From Neobacillus sp. OS1-2 (GTDB taxonomy: Bacteria; Bacillota; Bacilli; Bacillales; Cytobacillaceae), in the NCBI RefSeq assembly GCF_030915505.1, contig NZ_CP133265.1:2756001-2820000 (forward strand): 64,000 bases of DNA, read 5' to 3'. Position numbers and translations under genes: made by a program. This document shows positions 25,188-33,945 of this stretch, one piece after another. A model generated the notes under the pieces. That model worked only from the letters and a program-made list of their open reading frames with translations, searched no databases and was not told where the DNA came from. Position 1 is the stretch's first letter. The number at the start of each line of letters is the position of its first letter.

Positions 25188-25625
25188 TTTCGTTCTTGGC
25201 ATGATAAACCCATTTTCCACCTTATTAAATCCAATTTGCGGATAATATTCCATTGCAGTGGGTGCGGATAGCAGCAATAATGTGACTTCCTCGCCAATTT
25301 GTTCTTGAACCAATCGTACTAACTCTTTTCCAATACCCTTTTTTTGATAGTCTTTGTTCACGGCCAAATCTGATAAATAGCAACAATAGCTGAAATCTGT
25401 GACTGCTCTTGCAACGCCCACTAATGTTTGTTCATCCCATGCAGTAATAAGCAAATCAGCATGCTCAATCATTCGCTGCAGGCGAGGTAAATCATCAACA
25501 GGCCGTCTTATCCCGGACCTTTCGAACACATCAGATAATTCCTCCGCAGTAACAGCCGTCCCAATCCTAAAGTCAATTGATTTCCCATCTGAAAAATTCA
25601 TCGTAAACATCATCCCTTCCACCAT
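25185..25625 (-). CDS. GNAT family N-acetyltransferase
   Basis: 146 residues. Acetyl-CoA binding motif LSDLAVNKDYQKKGIGKELV (Q-x-x-G-x-G) and C-terminal LLSAPTAMEYYPQIGFNKVE mark a YjcF/AAC-type small GNAT. The N-terminal start is uncertain: ATG codons at 25625, 25613, 25610 and 25601 all lie in the frame near GGAAGGG. The substrate is unknown. It diverges from the MocR-type regulator gene at 25718; their promoter region is only 92 bases. Confidence 0.85.
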   Translation of the reverse strand: MVEGMMFTMNFSDGKSIDFRIGTAVTAEELSDVFERSGIRRPVDDLPRLQRMIEHADLLITAWDEQTLVGVARAVTDFSYCCYLSDLAVNKDYQKKGIGKELVRLVQEQIGEEVTLLLLSAPTAMEYYPQIGFNKVENGFIMPRTK

Positions 25626-25717
25626 ATTATCTATGATTATAGAAAATAACTGATATGCTCAAAAGGGTCAGATATAATGTAATTAACCATACCAGATGAT
25701 TAAGGAGGGGAAAGAGT

Positions 25718-27124
25718 GTGGTAGAAATAACCATCAATATGGATTACGGGAGCGGGGAACCGTTATATATACAACTCTATAACTTTTTCAAAAAAGAGAT
25801 TCAAACAGGAAAAATTGAACCTGGGGAAAGACTTCCGTCAAAAAGGAGACTAGCCCAACATCTGGGAATCAGCCAAAATACAGTTGAGACAGCTTATGAA
25901 CAATTGCTGGCAGAGGGATATGCTGAAAGTGTGGAGAGAAAAGGAATCTATGTGAATAACCTTAATCGTGATTTGTTTATCCACTTTGAGGATTCCCCAC
26001 AAACACAAAAAGAAATAAGTGAAGACAGCGTGCAATATAGAGTTGATTTTAGTCACGGTGCTGTCGCGTTGGAACATTTTCCTTATTCTGTTTGGCGAAA
26101 GTTAACCCTTCAAAGTCTTTACGAAGAAGAAAATTCTCATTTTTTAAATGGGGATTCACAAGGGGAATTGGCACTCCGAGAGGTGATTTCCAAATACTTG
26201 TATCAATCAAGGGGTGTAAGATGTAGCGCCGATCAAATTATCATTGGTGCCGGAACCCAATATTTAATTGGCTTGTTAACGATGATTATTGGGAGAGATA
26301 GGATTTATTCGATGGAGGATCCAGGGTTTCATCGCACTAGGGAAGTATTTAAAGATCAAGGGGTGACCTTAAAACCGATTTCACTCGATCAAGAAGGGAT
26401 AGTCCTCAATCATTTAGCTGAAAGTAAGGCGAATATCACCTATGTTACCCCTTCACACCAATTTCCAAATGGAATGGTCATGCCGATTACAAGAAGAATG
26501 GAATTATTAAAATGGGCAGGGGAAAAGGACAGGTACATTATTGAGGACGACTATGATGGGGAATTTAGATATAAGGGAAAACCAATTCCCTCCATGCAAG
26601 GACTAGACAGGAACGGCAAAGTCATTTATTTAGGGACTTTCTCCAAATCCCTGATTCCTTCGATACGTATTAGTTTTATGGTCTTACCTACTAGCTTACT
26701 AGAAAAATATAATCAGCATTTTACTTTTTACAAACAGACTGTATCAAGGCTCCATCAACACACACTTTGGCAATTCATGATTAGTGGCCATTGGGAACGG
26801 CATTTAAATAAAATGAGAACCGTCTACCGTAAAAAGCAGACTGTATTGATTCAGTCCATTGAGAAATACCTGGGTCAAAAAGTAACGGTTATTGGGGATG
26901 AAGCGGGGTTACATATTCTATTAAACGTACAAAATCAAATGTCTGAAACGGAACTGATTGAAAGAGCTTTGGAAAAGAAAGTAAAGGTGCACCCAACCTC
27001 AGTTTATTATGCGAATCAGGATATTGGGCAAGAACCAATGATTTTATTAGGCTTTGGCGGTTTAACAGGGGATCAAATAGAGCTAGGGATACGATTATTA
27101 AAAGAAGCATGGGAGTTAGACTAA
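25718..27124 (+). CDS. MocR/GabR family regulator (GntR DNA-binding domain fused to aminotransferase fold)
   Basis: 468 residues from GTG (AGGAGGGG upstream). An N-terminal GntR winged helix (about 8-75: EPLYIQLYNFFKKEIQTGKI, LPSKRRLAQHLGISQNT) is joined to a type I aminotransferase-like domain with the PLP lysine at about 310 (LGTFSKSLIPSIR) and DDYDGEFRY upstream of it. Such proteins sense PLP or amino compounds and control, for example, GABA use, pyridoxal synthesis or transport. Neighbouring targets are not obvious; the divergent GNAT gene is the nearest candidate. Confidence 0.88.
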   Translation: MVEITINMDYGSGEPLYIQLYNFFKKEIQTGKIEPGERLPSKRRLAQHLGISQNTVETAYEQLLAEGYAESVERKGIYVNNLNRDLFIHFEDSPQTQKEISEDSVQYRVDFSHGAVALEHFPYSVWRKLTLQSLYEEENSHFLNGDSQGELALREVISKYLYQSRGVRCSADQIIIGAGTQYLIGLLTMIIGRDRIYSMEDPGFHRTREVFKDQGVTLKPISLDQEGIVLNHLAESKANITYVTPSHQFPNGMVMPITRRMELLKWAGEKDRYIIEDDYDGEFRYKGKPIPSMQGLDRNGKVIYLGTFSKSLIPSIRISFMVLPTSLLEKYNQHFTFYKQTVSRLHQHTLWQFMISGHWERHLNKMRTVYRKKQTVLIQSIEKYLGQKVTVIGDEAGLHILLNVQNQMSETELIERALEKKVKVHPTSVYYANQDIGQEPMILLGFGGLTGDQIELGIRLLKEAWELD

Positions 27125-27300
27125 GTAGTGTAATTTGGCATGCAAATTAAGTTGGTGGAATATTCTTAAAAGAGTAAATGTCGTTATAATTGTGGAACAT
27201 CATAGCAAATTTAAAAATGTTGCTTTGTGGAAATAAGAGGAAAATATGAATCTGTGTAGAAATAGTAAAAAGATTATTATATTTGAAAGGAAGATACTAC

Positions 27301-27699
27301 TTGAAATTATCAATTATTAAAAGTGTCCAAACTAATAATTTTAACGATGACCTTTTGATACAAAAGATTACAGGATTGTGGAGGGAGGCTTCCAATCGAC
27401 TTACCAAGCCAGACATGATTACTTACGGTGTGTATCATGAGTACAAGAGTGACTATAAAGGGGATTATACATTAAGCATTGCTATTGAAGAGAATAACAG
27501 CGTACCTTCATTAGAAATACCACATACCGCAAAATATGAAATCTTCCATGTGGATACAACAGAAGAACAAGGGATTATTAACACTTGGAAAAAGATATGG
27601 GAGCTTGAAAATGCAGGTACGTTGGAAAGAGCATACACATATGATTTTGAGAAATATTACCCGCAAGGAGAAATTGAGGTCCACATTGCGATTAAATAG
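27301..27699 (+). CDS. GyrI-like / effector-binding domain protein
   Basis: 132 residues from TTG at 27301, seven bases after AAAGGAAG; the open frame starts 18 bases earlier. The alternation WREASNRLTKPDMITYGVYHEYKSD... and the closing KYYPQGEIEVHIAIK is that of the GyrI/AraC effector-binding fold (the YdeE-type stand-alone group in Bacillus), which binds small hydrophobic ligands or inhibits gyrase in E. coli. No DNA-binding domain is attached. The ligand is unknown. Confidence 0.7.
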   Translation: MKLSIIKSVQTNNFNDDLLIQKITGLWREASNRLTKPDMITYGVYHEYKSDYKGDYTLSIAIEENNSVPSLEIPHTAKYEIFHVDTTEEQGIINTWKKIWELENAGTLERAYTYDFEKYYPQGEIEVHIAIK

Positions 27700-27918
27700 T
27701 AATCTACCTCCATCGCAATTTTTTCGTGTCAACTTTGTAACCTTCTTTTGTCAGTAGGAATTTCCACAAAGTTACCTTTGATTCGTTTAGGGAGTGGTTA
27801 ACGCACATTTTGCGCAAAGGGTGACTTTCTGTTTGAAGGAAAAATCACAGGCCTTCTGTTAAAGATTAGCCCTTCATAGTTAATTGATAAAAAATTCAAA
27901 AAAGCGGGAGGTAGAAAC

Positions 27919-28665
27919 ATGGCGACAATTGATTTACAGAAAAAAAGCGTTAAGGTTGTATTGGAAAAGAAAAACTTAGTAAAGGTAACAGCTAGAGTAG
28001 GACTAGTTCTAGATATCACAGGTTCCATGAGGAACTTTTATAAAAATGGTACTGTTCAAAAGGTTGTAGAGCGAATTTTAGCGATGGCTTCACTGTTTGA
28101 TGATGATGGCGTATTAGATGTGTGGGTGTATGATAATGAGTTTTCGAGATTAAAGCCTGTTACCGAAAGAGACTTTGAAGGCTACGTGGATCGAATTATC
28201 CTTGAGGATGAATTAGTACATAAATTTGGCAGAAATGATGAACCGCCAGTGATGAAGGATGTATTAAAGAAGTATCTTGAAGAGGATCCATCCCTCGACC
28301 CAGCTTATATAGTTTTTATCAACGATGGCGGATGTAAGAAATCGATAAAGCCGCTCATTGAAAATTCAGCTAAATACCCAATATTTTGGCAGTTTGTTGG
28401 TATTGGAAATGGAAATTTTGACTTTTTGAGGAAATTGGATACTTTGGAAGGTAGAGTAGTAGATAATGCAAATTTCTTATATATTGAAGAAATAGATAAG
28501 ATCTCTGATGATCAGCTCTATAATGCGTTATTAACCGAATTCCCTAGCTGGTTAGAGGAAGCAAAGCAAAAAGGAATTGTTCAAGCTAAAAAAACCGAGC
28601 AGAAATTATCTGCGCAGCAGGAGCCAAACAAGCAGGGCTTTTTTGGAAAGTTATTTGGTCGGTAA
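27919..28665 (+). CDS. vWA domain protein of the TerF type
   Basis: 248 residues. The metal-adhesion (MIDAS) motif is DITGSM at about 33-38, in the D-x-x-x-S form used by TerF/TerY vWA proteins; a following conserved segment is WVYDNEFSRLKPVT and then VFINDGGCKKSI. The last ~40 residues are charged and end in GFFGKLFGR, a short hydrophobic or amphipathic tail also seen in TerD-linked proteins. No other ter genes lie nearby, so a role in tellurite or stress response is only a family inference. ATG with GGGAGG upstream; the signal peptidase gene follows 47 bases later. Confidence 0.78.
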   Translation: MATIDLQKKSVKVVLEKKNLVKVTARVGLVLDITGSMRNFYKNGTVQKVVERILAMASLFDDDGVLDVWVYDNEFSRLKPVTERDFEGYVDRIILEDELVHKFGRNDEPPVMKDVLKKYLEEDPSLDPAYIVFINDGGCKKSIKPLIENSAKYPIFWQFVGIGNGNFDFLRKLDTLEGRVVDNANFLYIEEIDKISDDQLYNALLTEFPSWLEEAKQKGIVQAKKTEQKLSAQQEPNKQGFFGKLFGR

Positions 28666-28712
28666 CAGAAAACGAACTAGGATAAAAATACATGTAGAAG
28701 GGTGTTGTTGAA

Positions 28713-29255
28713 ATGGCTGGTTCGAATACAAAAAAGGAGCTTCTCGGCTGGGGGAAATCATTATTTATTGCAGTGGGTATTGCTGTTATTATCCGAACAT
28801 TTTTATTTTCACCCTATATTGTTGAAGGTGCATCGATGGAACCGACGTTACATAATCATGAGAAAATTTTAGTGAACAAAATGAGCTATGTGATGAGTTT
28901 AAATAGAGGTGACGTTGTTATTATTAAAGGTCCAGCCGTTAATTATGTAAAAAGAATCATAGGGATGCCAGGGGATAAGGTTGAAATGAAAGCTGACCAA
29001 TTATTGATAAATGGTGAGCCCATTAAGGAATCCTACCTATCAGAAAATCGTAAGGCTGCCGAGGAAATGGGGAGTCTGTTAACAGGTGACTTTGGCCCAA
29101 TCTTAGTCCCTGCAAATCATTATTTTGTAATGGGGGATAATCGCCTAAAAAGTATGGATAGCCGCAATGGTTTAGGCTTTATCAAGCAAACAGCCATTAT
29201 AGGAGAAAGTGAATTTGTGGTCTTCCCTTTCTCGGATATTAGGAATGTAAAATAG
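28713..29255 (+). CDS. Signal peptidase I, SipS/SipT type
   Basis: 180 residues: an N-terminal membrane anchor (about 13-31), then the catalytic Ser41 in EGASMEPTL and Lys80 in YVKRIIGMPGD, with the box E motif GDNRLKSMDSR. Length and single anchor fit the Gram-positive P-type enzymes that cut Sec and Tat signal peptides outside the membrane. ATG has GGGTGTTG-type upstream sequence. It follows the vWA gene by 47 bases and may be co-transcribed. Bacillus species usually carry several such genes. Confidence 0.92.
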   Translation: MAGSNTKKELLGWGKSLFIAVGIAVIIRTFLFSPYIVEGASMEPTLHNHEKILVNKMSYVMSLNRGDVVIIKGPAVNYVKRIIGMPGDKVEMKADQLLINGEPIKESYLSENRKAAEEMGSLLTGDFGPILVPANHYFVMGDNRLKSMDSRNGLGFIKQTAIIGESEFVVFPFSDIRNVK

Positions 29256-29284
29256 CCGAGAAACGATGGATATATGCAAAAAAG

Positions 29285-29316
29285 TGGGAAGGCGGCCGAT
29301 GCGGCCTATTTTTTTG
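29285..29316 (+). terminator. Possible terminator after the signal peptidase gene
   Basis: GGCC-GATGC-GGCC followed by TATTTTTTT. The stem is short (4-5 bp), so the call is weak. Confidence 0.4.
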
Positions 29317-29464
29317 CAAAAAAATAGATTGGTGTCAGCACCAATCAAATTATGGGAAGTTTTAAGAAATGAGCTCTTAAGAACTTATTTCCTAATTAAG
29401 TTACTCTTATCATATGAAAAACTTGTGTAGAACTTAGGGGGAAGTTGTGTGGAAGTTGTGAAGA
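29316..29464. repeat. 150-bp direct repeat, copy A (left of bioB)
   Basis: 149 bases that match 30661-30810 with about five differences (small indels and substitutions). The unit opens with GCAAAAAAATAGATTGGTGT, carries a short GTGTCAG-CACC palindrome and ends with GTTGTGTGGAAGTTGTGAAG. Same orientation as copy B; the two flank bioB. Confidence 0.85.
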
Positions 29465-29540
29465 ATTTCTTTGTGGGTAAAATTACCTGTATATCCCTAT
29501 TTTTTATTATTTTATTTTCTTAATAGCTTACATGATTTAT

Positions 29541-29587
29541 AATTTTAATTGTTAACTTATTGATGAAATTGGTTGACAATTAAAATT
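29541..29587. promoter_or_regulatory. BirA operator upstream of bioB
   Basis: AATTTTAATTGTTAAC and GTTGACAATTAAAATT are 16-bp inverted arms with one mismatch and a 15-base spacer. The core TTGTTAAC-N15-GTTGACAA fits the Firmicute BirA (biotin repressor) site, 12 bases before the bioB start. It predicts repression of bioB when biotin is plentiful. Confidence 0.85.
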
Positions 29588-29598
29588 GAGGTGATGGC

Positions 29599-30729
29599 AT
29601 GGATTGGATTGAACTGGCAAAAAATGTGATTGATGGACATGAATTAACTAATGAAGAGGCAATGGAAATCCTATTATCCAATGATGAGGATATCCTAATA
29701 CTCGTTAATGGAGCCTATGAAATTCGCAGAAATTATTATGGAAAAAAAGTGAAGTTGAATTTGATAATTAATGCTAAAAGCGGACTATGTCCCGAGGACT
29801 GTGGGTATTGTGCACAATCGATTAAAGCAAAAACAGAAATTGACCGGTATACTCTCATTAGCAAACAAACGATTGTGGAGGGTGCCAAAGAGGCGAAAAA
29901 GAATAAAATTGGTACATATTGTATCGTAATGAGCGGGAGGAAGCCGACCAATAATGAGGTGGATACTGTTGTCTCGGCTGTCCAAGAAATTAAAAATGAG
30001 GTGGAGCAAATTAAAATTTGTGCCTGTTTGGGGCTTGTGTCCGAAGAACAGGCAGTTAAGCTGAAATCCGCCGGTGTGGATCGATTTAATCACAATATCA
30101 ATACAAGCGCGAGCCATCATGAGAATATTACCAGCACGCATGATTATGAGGATCGAGTTGAGACGATTGAAAATGTAAAGAAAGCGGGGATTTCCCCATG
30201 CTCCGGAGTCATTTGCGGGATGGGCGAAACCGATGAGGATATTGTTGAGATGGCCTTTGCCTTAAAAGAGCTAGATGCGGATTCCATTCCAGTAAATTTC
30301 CTTCATCCAATTAAGGGCACAAAGCTTGAAAATCTAGATGACCTAACCCCAATCCGCTGCTTGAAAATATTATCCCTGTTCAGGTTTGTTAATCCGACGA
30401 AGGAGATTCGAATTTCCGGCGGCCGTGAATTTAACCTGAGATCGTTGCAAAATTTAGGCTTATTCATTGCAAACTCCATTTTTGTCGGCGATTATTTAAC
30501 GACCAATGGACAATGTGCGGATGCCGACTTCCAGCTCATTAAGGACCTTGGATTCGACATCGAGGAAGATCCATTCGATGTAGAGAGCCAGTCGTTTGCA
30601 AAAATCTATTTAATTGATGGTGATGCTTCACGAAAACTCGGTGAGGCATCACCTTTTTGGGCAAAAAAAATAGATTGGTGTCAGGCACCAATCAAATTAT
30701 GGGAAGTCTTAAGAAATGAGCTCTTATGA
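29599..30729 (+). CDS. bioB: Biotin synthase, with unusual C-terminal extension
   Basis: 376 residues. Biotin synthase inserts sulfur into dethiobiotin using a radical-SAM [4Fe-4S] cluster held by Cys64, Cys68 and Cys71 ([13 protein letters not shown]), plus a second cluster; the later motifs [27 protein letters not shown] and [14 protein letters not shown] fit BioB. The family length is about 320-345, and typical similarity ends near GFDIEED (residue ~324). The remaining ~50 residues are read through a strong terminator hairpin and into the 150-bp repeat, so the native stop has been lost, perhaps by an indel at the A run near 30600. ATG follows GAGGTGATGGC. No other biotin genes are nearby. 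Confidence 0.9.
   Translation: MDWIELAKNVIDGHELTNEEAMEILLSNDEDILILVNGAYEIRRNYYGKKVKLNLIINAKSGLCPEDCGYCAQSIKAKTEIDRYTLISKQTIVEGAKEAKKNKIGTYCIVMSGRKPTNNEVDTVVSAVQEIKNEVEQIKICACLGLVSEEQAVKLKSAGVDRFNHNINTSASHHENITSTHDYEDRVETIENVKKAGISPCSGVICGMGETDEDIVEMAFALKELDADSIPVNFLHPIKGTKLENLDDLTPIRCLKILSLFRFVNPTKEIRISGGREFNLRSLQNLGLFIANSIFVGDYLTTNGQCADADFQLIKDLGFDIEEDPFDVESQSFAKIYLIDGDASRKLGEASPFWAKKIDWCQAPIKLWEVLRNELL
30619..30658 (+). terminator. Intrinsic terminator inside the end of the bioB frame
   Basis: GGTGATGC-t-TCAC / GTGA-g-GCATCACC with a 9-base loop, followed by TTTTT. An intrinsic terminator here shows where the bioB transcript ends, about 70 bases before the present stop codon. Confidence 0.85.
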
Positions 30730-30810
30730 ACTTATTCCTAATTAAGTTACTCTTATCATATGAAAAACTTGTGTAGAACTTAGGGGGAAGTTGTGTGGAA
30801 GTTGTGAAGA
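30661..30810. repeat. 150-bp direct repeat, copy B (right of bioB)
   Basis: Matches 29316-29464 with about 97% identity and carries the intact GGTGTCAGGCACC palindrome that copy A has lost one G from. It supplies the last 22 codons and the stop of the bioB reading frame. The following 180 bases, to 30992, show no further feature. Confidence 0.85.
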
Positions 30811-30992
30811 TTCGCTTACGATGGCCGACGGCCGTTTAAAACTACTTCAGCCATAAATGGCGAGTAAGTCTTTACTAGTAAAAATATGTTAGCCTAACTT
30901 TTATTGTCATTAAAGATATTGGGCAAGAATCTAGTCCTATTTTTACAGGTAGACATACACTATGTAGCAACAGTAAAAAGGAGGGATTCTTA

Positions 30993-31277
30993 ATGGAACG
31001 ACAAATGGGAGGTTATCCTGGAAATCCGGGACAAGGTTACCACCATGGCCACGGCAGCAGCTATCAAGGCCAAGGTTACCACCATGGACATGGGGGTTAT
31101 TATCCAACTCCAGTTGGCTATCATCATGGCCACGGCGGCTACTATCCGGGGCATGGTTATCACCATGGACATGGTGGGTATTATCCTGGACATGGCTACC
31201 ATCACGGTCACAGCGGCTATTATCCAGGGCACGGCTATCACCACGGCCACGGAACGTATAAACCAGGACAGCGGTAA
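30993..31277 (+). CDS. His/Gly/Tyr-rich repeat protein
   Basis: 94 residues made of about six repeats of the type GYHHGHGGYYPGH, so over 20% His. ATG is preceded by AGGAGGG. No signal peptide or membrane segment. The repeats alternate metal-binding HHGH clusters with aromatic YYP pairs, as in spore-coat or metal-buffering proteins of Bacillus (CotG/CotH-like low-complexity composition); neither role is shown. Repeat units differ at the DNA level by silent changes, so the protein repeat appears to be kept by selection. Ends before a GTGTCAGGCACC palindrome. Confidence 0.75.
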   Translation: MERQMGGYPGNPGQGYHHGHGSSYQGQGYHHGHGGYYPTPVGYHHGHGGYYPGHGYHHGHGGYYPGHGYHHGHSGYYPGHGYHHGHGTYKPGQR

Positions 31278-31298
31278 TAATAAAGGTAAAATAAGGGA

Positions 31299-31335
31299 AA
31301 AGGTGCCTGACACCCTTTGGGTGTCAGGCACCTTT
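31299..31335. repeat. GTGTCAGGCACC-family palindromic repeat (copy 3, inverted order)
   Basis: AAAAGGTGCCTGACACCC / GGGTGTCAGGCACCTTTT. Arms are in the reverse order from copies 1, 2 and 4, as expected for a palindrome read outward. Terminator-like for the His-rich gene. The next 260 bases hold no gene. Confidence 0.85.
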
Positions 31336-31605
31336 TGTATACTGTGAATAGTGATAAATGGGGTCAGTTTTTAATTTGAATGACCAAACTTGCTTCATTT
31401 GGTAAAATTATCATATATGAAGTGCAAAAAGGATTCCGAATTATTTCCACCAAAAAAATAGACCCTCAACAAGATGCTTACATAGCCCACACCGAGCAGA
31501 TAAAGCCCAATGACCCTTGTGAATAGAATCAATTATCATACATACATTTTAACAACCAACCCAAGTTAACCACATAACAAATATAACCCAAAGGAGCTAG
31601 TGAAT

Positions 31606-32352
31606 ATGGAAACTAACCTACAACCGCATATCAGAATTGGAAACGGTCACGAGGTGCAATATGCTTTACTTCCGGGAGACCCTGGTCGCGTCGATGAAGT
31701 TGCAAAGTTCTTAGACAATCACGTGGAGCTCGCTTATAACCGTGAATATAAAACGGTGAAAGGCCATTATAAAGGGGTACCTATTTTCGTGACATCTACA
31801 GGTATTGGTGGAGTATCTGCCGGAATTGCCATTGAAGAGTTAAAGAATATCGGTGTGAAAGCCATGATTCGGATTGGCAGTTGTGGCGCCTTGCAGCCGC
31901 ATATACACCTAGGTGACTTGGTCATTGCTTCCGGTGCTGTTAGAAATGACGGAGCGTCATATGCCTATATTAACAAGGCATATCCGGCTATCCCGGATAC
32001 GGAGCTGCTATTTCATGTAAGGAATGCAGCAAAAAAGAATGGGGCAAAAAATTACACAGGTATTGTCAGATGTCATGACAGCTTTTATACTGATAAAGAG
32101 CAGGAAATCGACAAGTATTGGTCAGAGAAGGGAATTCTTGCCTCAGATATGGAAACCGCTGCCCTATTTGTGATTGGCGGTTTGCGTGGCATTAAGACCG
32201 CTTCGATATTAAATGTTGTTGTCGAAACAGAGGGGGATTTGGAAGGGGGAATCAATGATTACGTTGAAGCGAAAAACAATAGCAAGCGTGGGGAAGAACT
32301 AGAAATTCTCACCGCACTTGAGGCTTTTGTTTCCTATGATTCTACATTTTAA
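31606..32352 (+). CDS. Nucleoside phosphorylase (uridine phosphorylase-like)
   Basis: 248 residues from the ATG at 31606, nine bases after AAAGGAG (a GTG at 31600 is too close). It is a PF01048 nucleoside phosphorylase of the hexameric type: YALLPGDPGRVDEVAKF (phosphate site), TSTGIGGVSAGIAIEEL, RIGSCGALQP and SDMETAALFVIGG. It would split a nucleoside with phosphate to a base and (deoxy)ribose-1-phosphate. Uridine phosphorylase-like features are likely but the base cannot be fixed by eye. It heads the ECF transporter operon, implying that the imported substrate is a nucleoside. Confidence 0.85.
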   Translation: METNLQPHIRIGNGHEVQYALLPGDPGRVDEVAKFLDNHVELAYNREYKTVKGHYKGVPIFVTSTGIGGVSAGIAIEELKNIGVKAMIRIGSCGALQPHIHLGDLVIASGAVRNDGASYAYINKAYPAIPDTELLFHVRNAAKKNGAKNYTGIVRCHDSFYTDKEQEIDKYWSEKGILASDMETAALFVIGGLRGIKTASILNVVVETEGDLEGGINDYVEAKNNSKRGEELEILTALEAFVSYDSTF

Positions 32353-32374
32353 AAATGAATAGGGGGTTTATTAA

Positions 32375-32977
32375 GTGAAAAAACAAAGCATGTGGTCGTT
32401 ACGTTTATCAACAGCCGCGCTCGTTCTGATTCCAGTTGCAGTAGGTGTTAACTATATCGGTAAATTACTTGCGCAACTGTTAAAACTGCCGCTATGGTTA
32501 GACTCTATCGGAACCGTCTTAGCCGCCATGTTAGGGGGGCCCATTGTTGGTGCCCTAGCAGGAGCAATCAATAATATTATTTATGGTTTTACAGATCCGA
32601 TTTCATTTGTTTATGCGATTACAAGTGTCGCAATCGGTTTAGCAGTTGGAATCCTTTTTTACAAGGGCTATATTTCCAGCTGGGGAAAAGCTATCGTTGC
32701 CGGTTTAATCATTGGGCTTGTGGCTACGATTGTATCGACGCCGCTAAATATTGGTTTCTGGGGCGGACAAACAGGGAATGTATGGGGTGATGCATTATTT
32801 GCTTTTATTCTTGCAAACACCGATTCTACTTGGCTGGCATCGCTGCTTGATGAACTGGTTGTTGATGTACCGGATAAATTATTAGTGGTGTTAATAAGCT
32901 TTGGTATTTTCAAAGGTTTACCGCGAAATGTGGTCCAACTATATAACAATAATGAAAAAATCGAGACACTGGATTAA
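32375..32977 (+). CDS. ECF transporter substrate-binding (S) component
   Basis: 200 residues, almost wholly hydrophobic, with about six membrane segments, the N-terminal PLWLDSIGTVLAAMLGGPIV and SALITSVAIGL-type helix packing of ECF S-components, and the conserved AINNIIYGF stretch. It should bind the substrate and dock onto EcfT. Position between a nucleoside phosphorylase and the EcfT-EcfA-EcfA' genes suggests a nucleoside substrate; the sequence alone does not prove it. Start GTG follows AGGGGGTTTATTAA. Confidence 0.78.
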   Translation: MKKQSMWSLRLSTAALVLIPVAVGVNYIGKLLAQLLKLPLWLDSIGTVLAAMLGGPIVGALAGAINNIIYGFTDPISFVYAITSVAIGLAVGILFYKGYISSWGKAIVAGLIIGLVATIVSTPLNIGFWGGQTGNVWGDALFAFILANTDSTWLASLLDELVVDVPDKLLVVLISFGIFKGLPRNVVQLYNNNEKIETLD

Positions 32978-32989
32978 GTCTTTTTTATG

Positions 32990-33092
32990 GAAAAGGGGCG
33001 GAGCGACGCAAACCAGTTTACGTGAATTACCAGGTCACTAGATGAATAAAGCGACGTCTAGCTCTGCTCACACCGCCTTAATTAGGTGACTA
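32990..33092 (+). other. Structured-looking element between S-component and EcfT genes
   Basis: Within the 200-base gap, GGCGGAGC is closed by GCTCACACCGCC, and inside it CTAGA pairs with TCTAG, giving a possible branched RNA fold. No known riboswitch core was recognised. It may be an old repeat or a leader element for the downstream genes. Confidence 0.4.
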
Positions 33093-33177
33093 CGATTTGT
33101 TCTTTAAATTATATTTCCATCATAGGGTTGGGTGTTAAGCACATGTTAGGGTTTAGAAAGAAAGCTGGTGAAGCTTT

Positions 33178-33945
33178 TTGAAATCGATTAGTTTGTTTGT
33201 GGATCGGAAATCATTCATTCATGAAGTTGATCCCATCACAAAACTCATATATATTCTTTTTGCTTTATTCATACCGATTATTCTGCCCTCGTTCACGATT
33301 TCATTTGTATGTCTGGGATTTAGTCTACTGTTATTGATCGCAGCAAAAGTTATTCGAAAAACAGTTCCTGTTTTTGGCTTTGTCCTTTTCGTGCTGATTA
33401 CGGTCGTTATTATACAGGGCTTGTTTAAGCCGGAAAATGAAACGGTTCTTTTTCAAATTGGCCAGGTTGCTATGTATAAAGAGGGTCTGCTATATGCCTT
33501 AACAATTACGCTTAGGGTAACGAATATCGTCAGTTCCTTTATGATCTTGGTTCTGACGACGAAACCATCGGATCTTGTCGAGACGCTTGTTCGTAAAGGG
33601 ATGTCACCAAGAATTGGCTATGTAATTGTTTCCGTTTTTCAAATTATACCGGAAATGATGTCGAGCATGGAGACGATCATGGATGCGCAGCGGGCAAGGG
33701 GAATGGAAACAGAAGGAAGTTTACTTATCCGGATCAAGGCTTTCGTGCCGTTATTGGGGCCGGTTATCCTTGGGGCGCTGATTAACACAAAAGAACGGGC
33801 GATGGCATTAGAAGTGAGGGGCTTTAATTCAAGGGCCCCAAAAACATACCTGATGGAGGAAAAAACCTACGCTTATAGCGGAATAGTTCGATTAGTTATG
33901 CTGCTGCTAGTTGTGGGCGCGACTGCGTGGAGGATTTTTGCATGA
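33178..33945 (+). CDS. ECF transporter T component (EcfT)
   Basis: 255 residues from TTG. Five to six membrane segments and the two EcfT coupling motifs, here IMDAQRARGME and KERAMALEVRGFNSRAP (the A-R-G signatures that bind the ATPases). It joins the S-component to the two ATPases. The stop overlaps the next start (ATGA), so translation is coupled. The gene is separated from the S-component by 200 bases that may hold a structured RNA. Confidence 0.88.
   Translation: MKSISLFVDRKSFIHEVDPITKLIYILFALFIPIILPSFTISFVCLGFSLLLLIAAKVIRKTVPVFGFVLFVLITVVIIQGLFKPENETVLFQIGQVAMYKEGLLYALTITLRVTNIVSSFMILVLTTKPSDLVETLVRKGMSPRIGYVIVSVFQIIPEMMSSMETIMDAQRARGMETEGSLLIRIKAFVPLLGPVILGALINTKERAMALEVRGFNSRAPKTYLMEEKTYAYSGIVRLVMLLLVVGATAWRIFA

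Noticed and set aside
29316..30810. Composite transposon around bioB
   Set aside because: The flanking repeats carry no transposase gene or terminal inverted ends, and no target duplication was seen.
30993..31277. CRISPR-like array in the His-rich gene
   Set aside because: The repeats are about 36-42 bases, in frame and coding, with no unique spacers.
30990..31331. Long open frame on the minus strand across the His-rich gene
   Set aside because: It is the antisense of a codon-periodic repeat; no ribosome site and low-complexity product.
31600..31605. GTG start at 31600 for the phosphorylase
   Set aside because: Only three bases after the ribosome site; ATG at 31606 has normal spacing.
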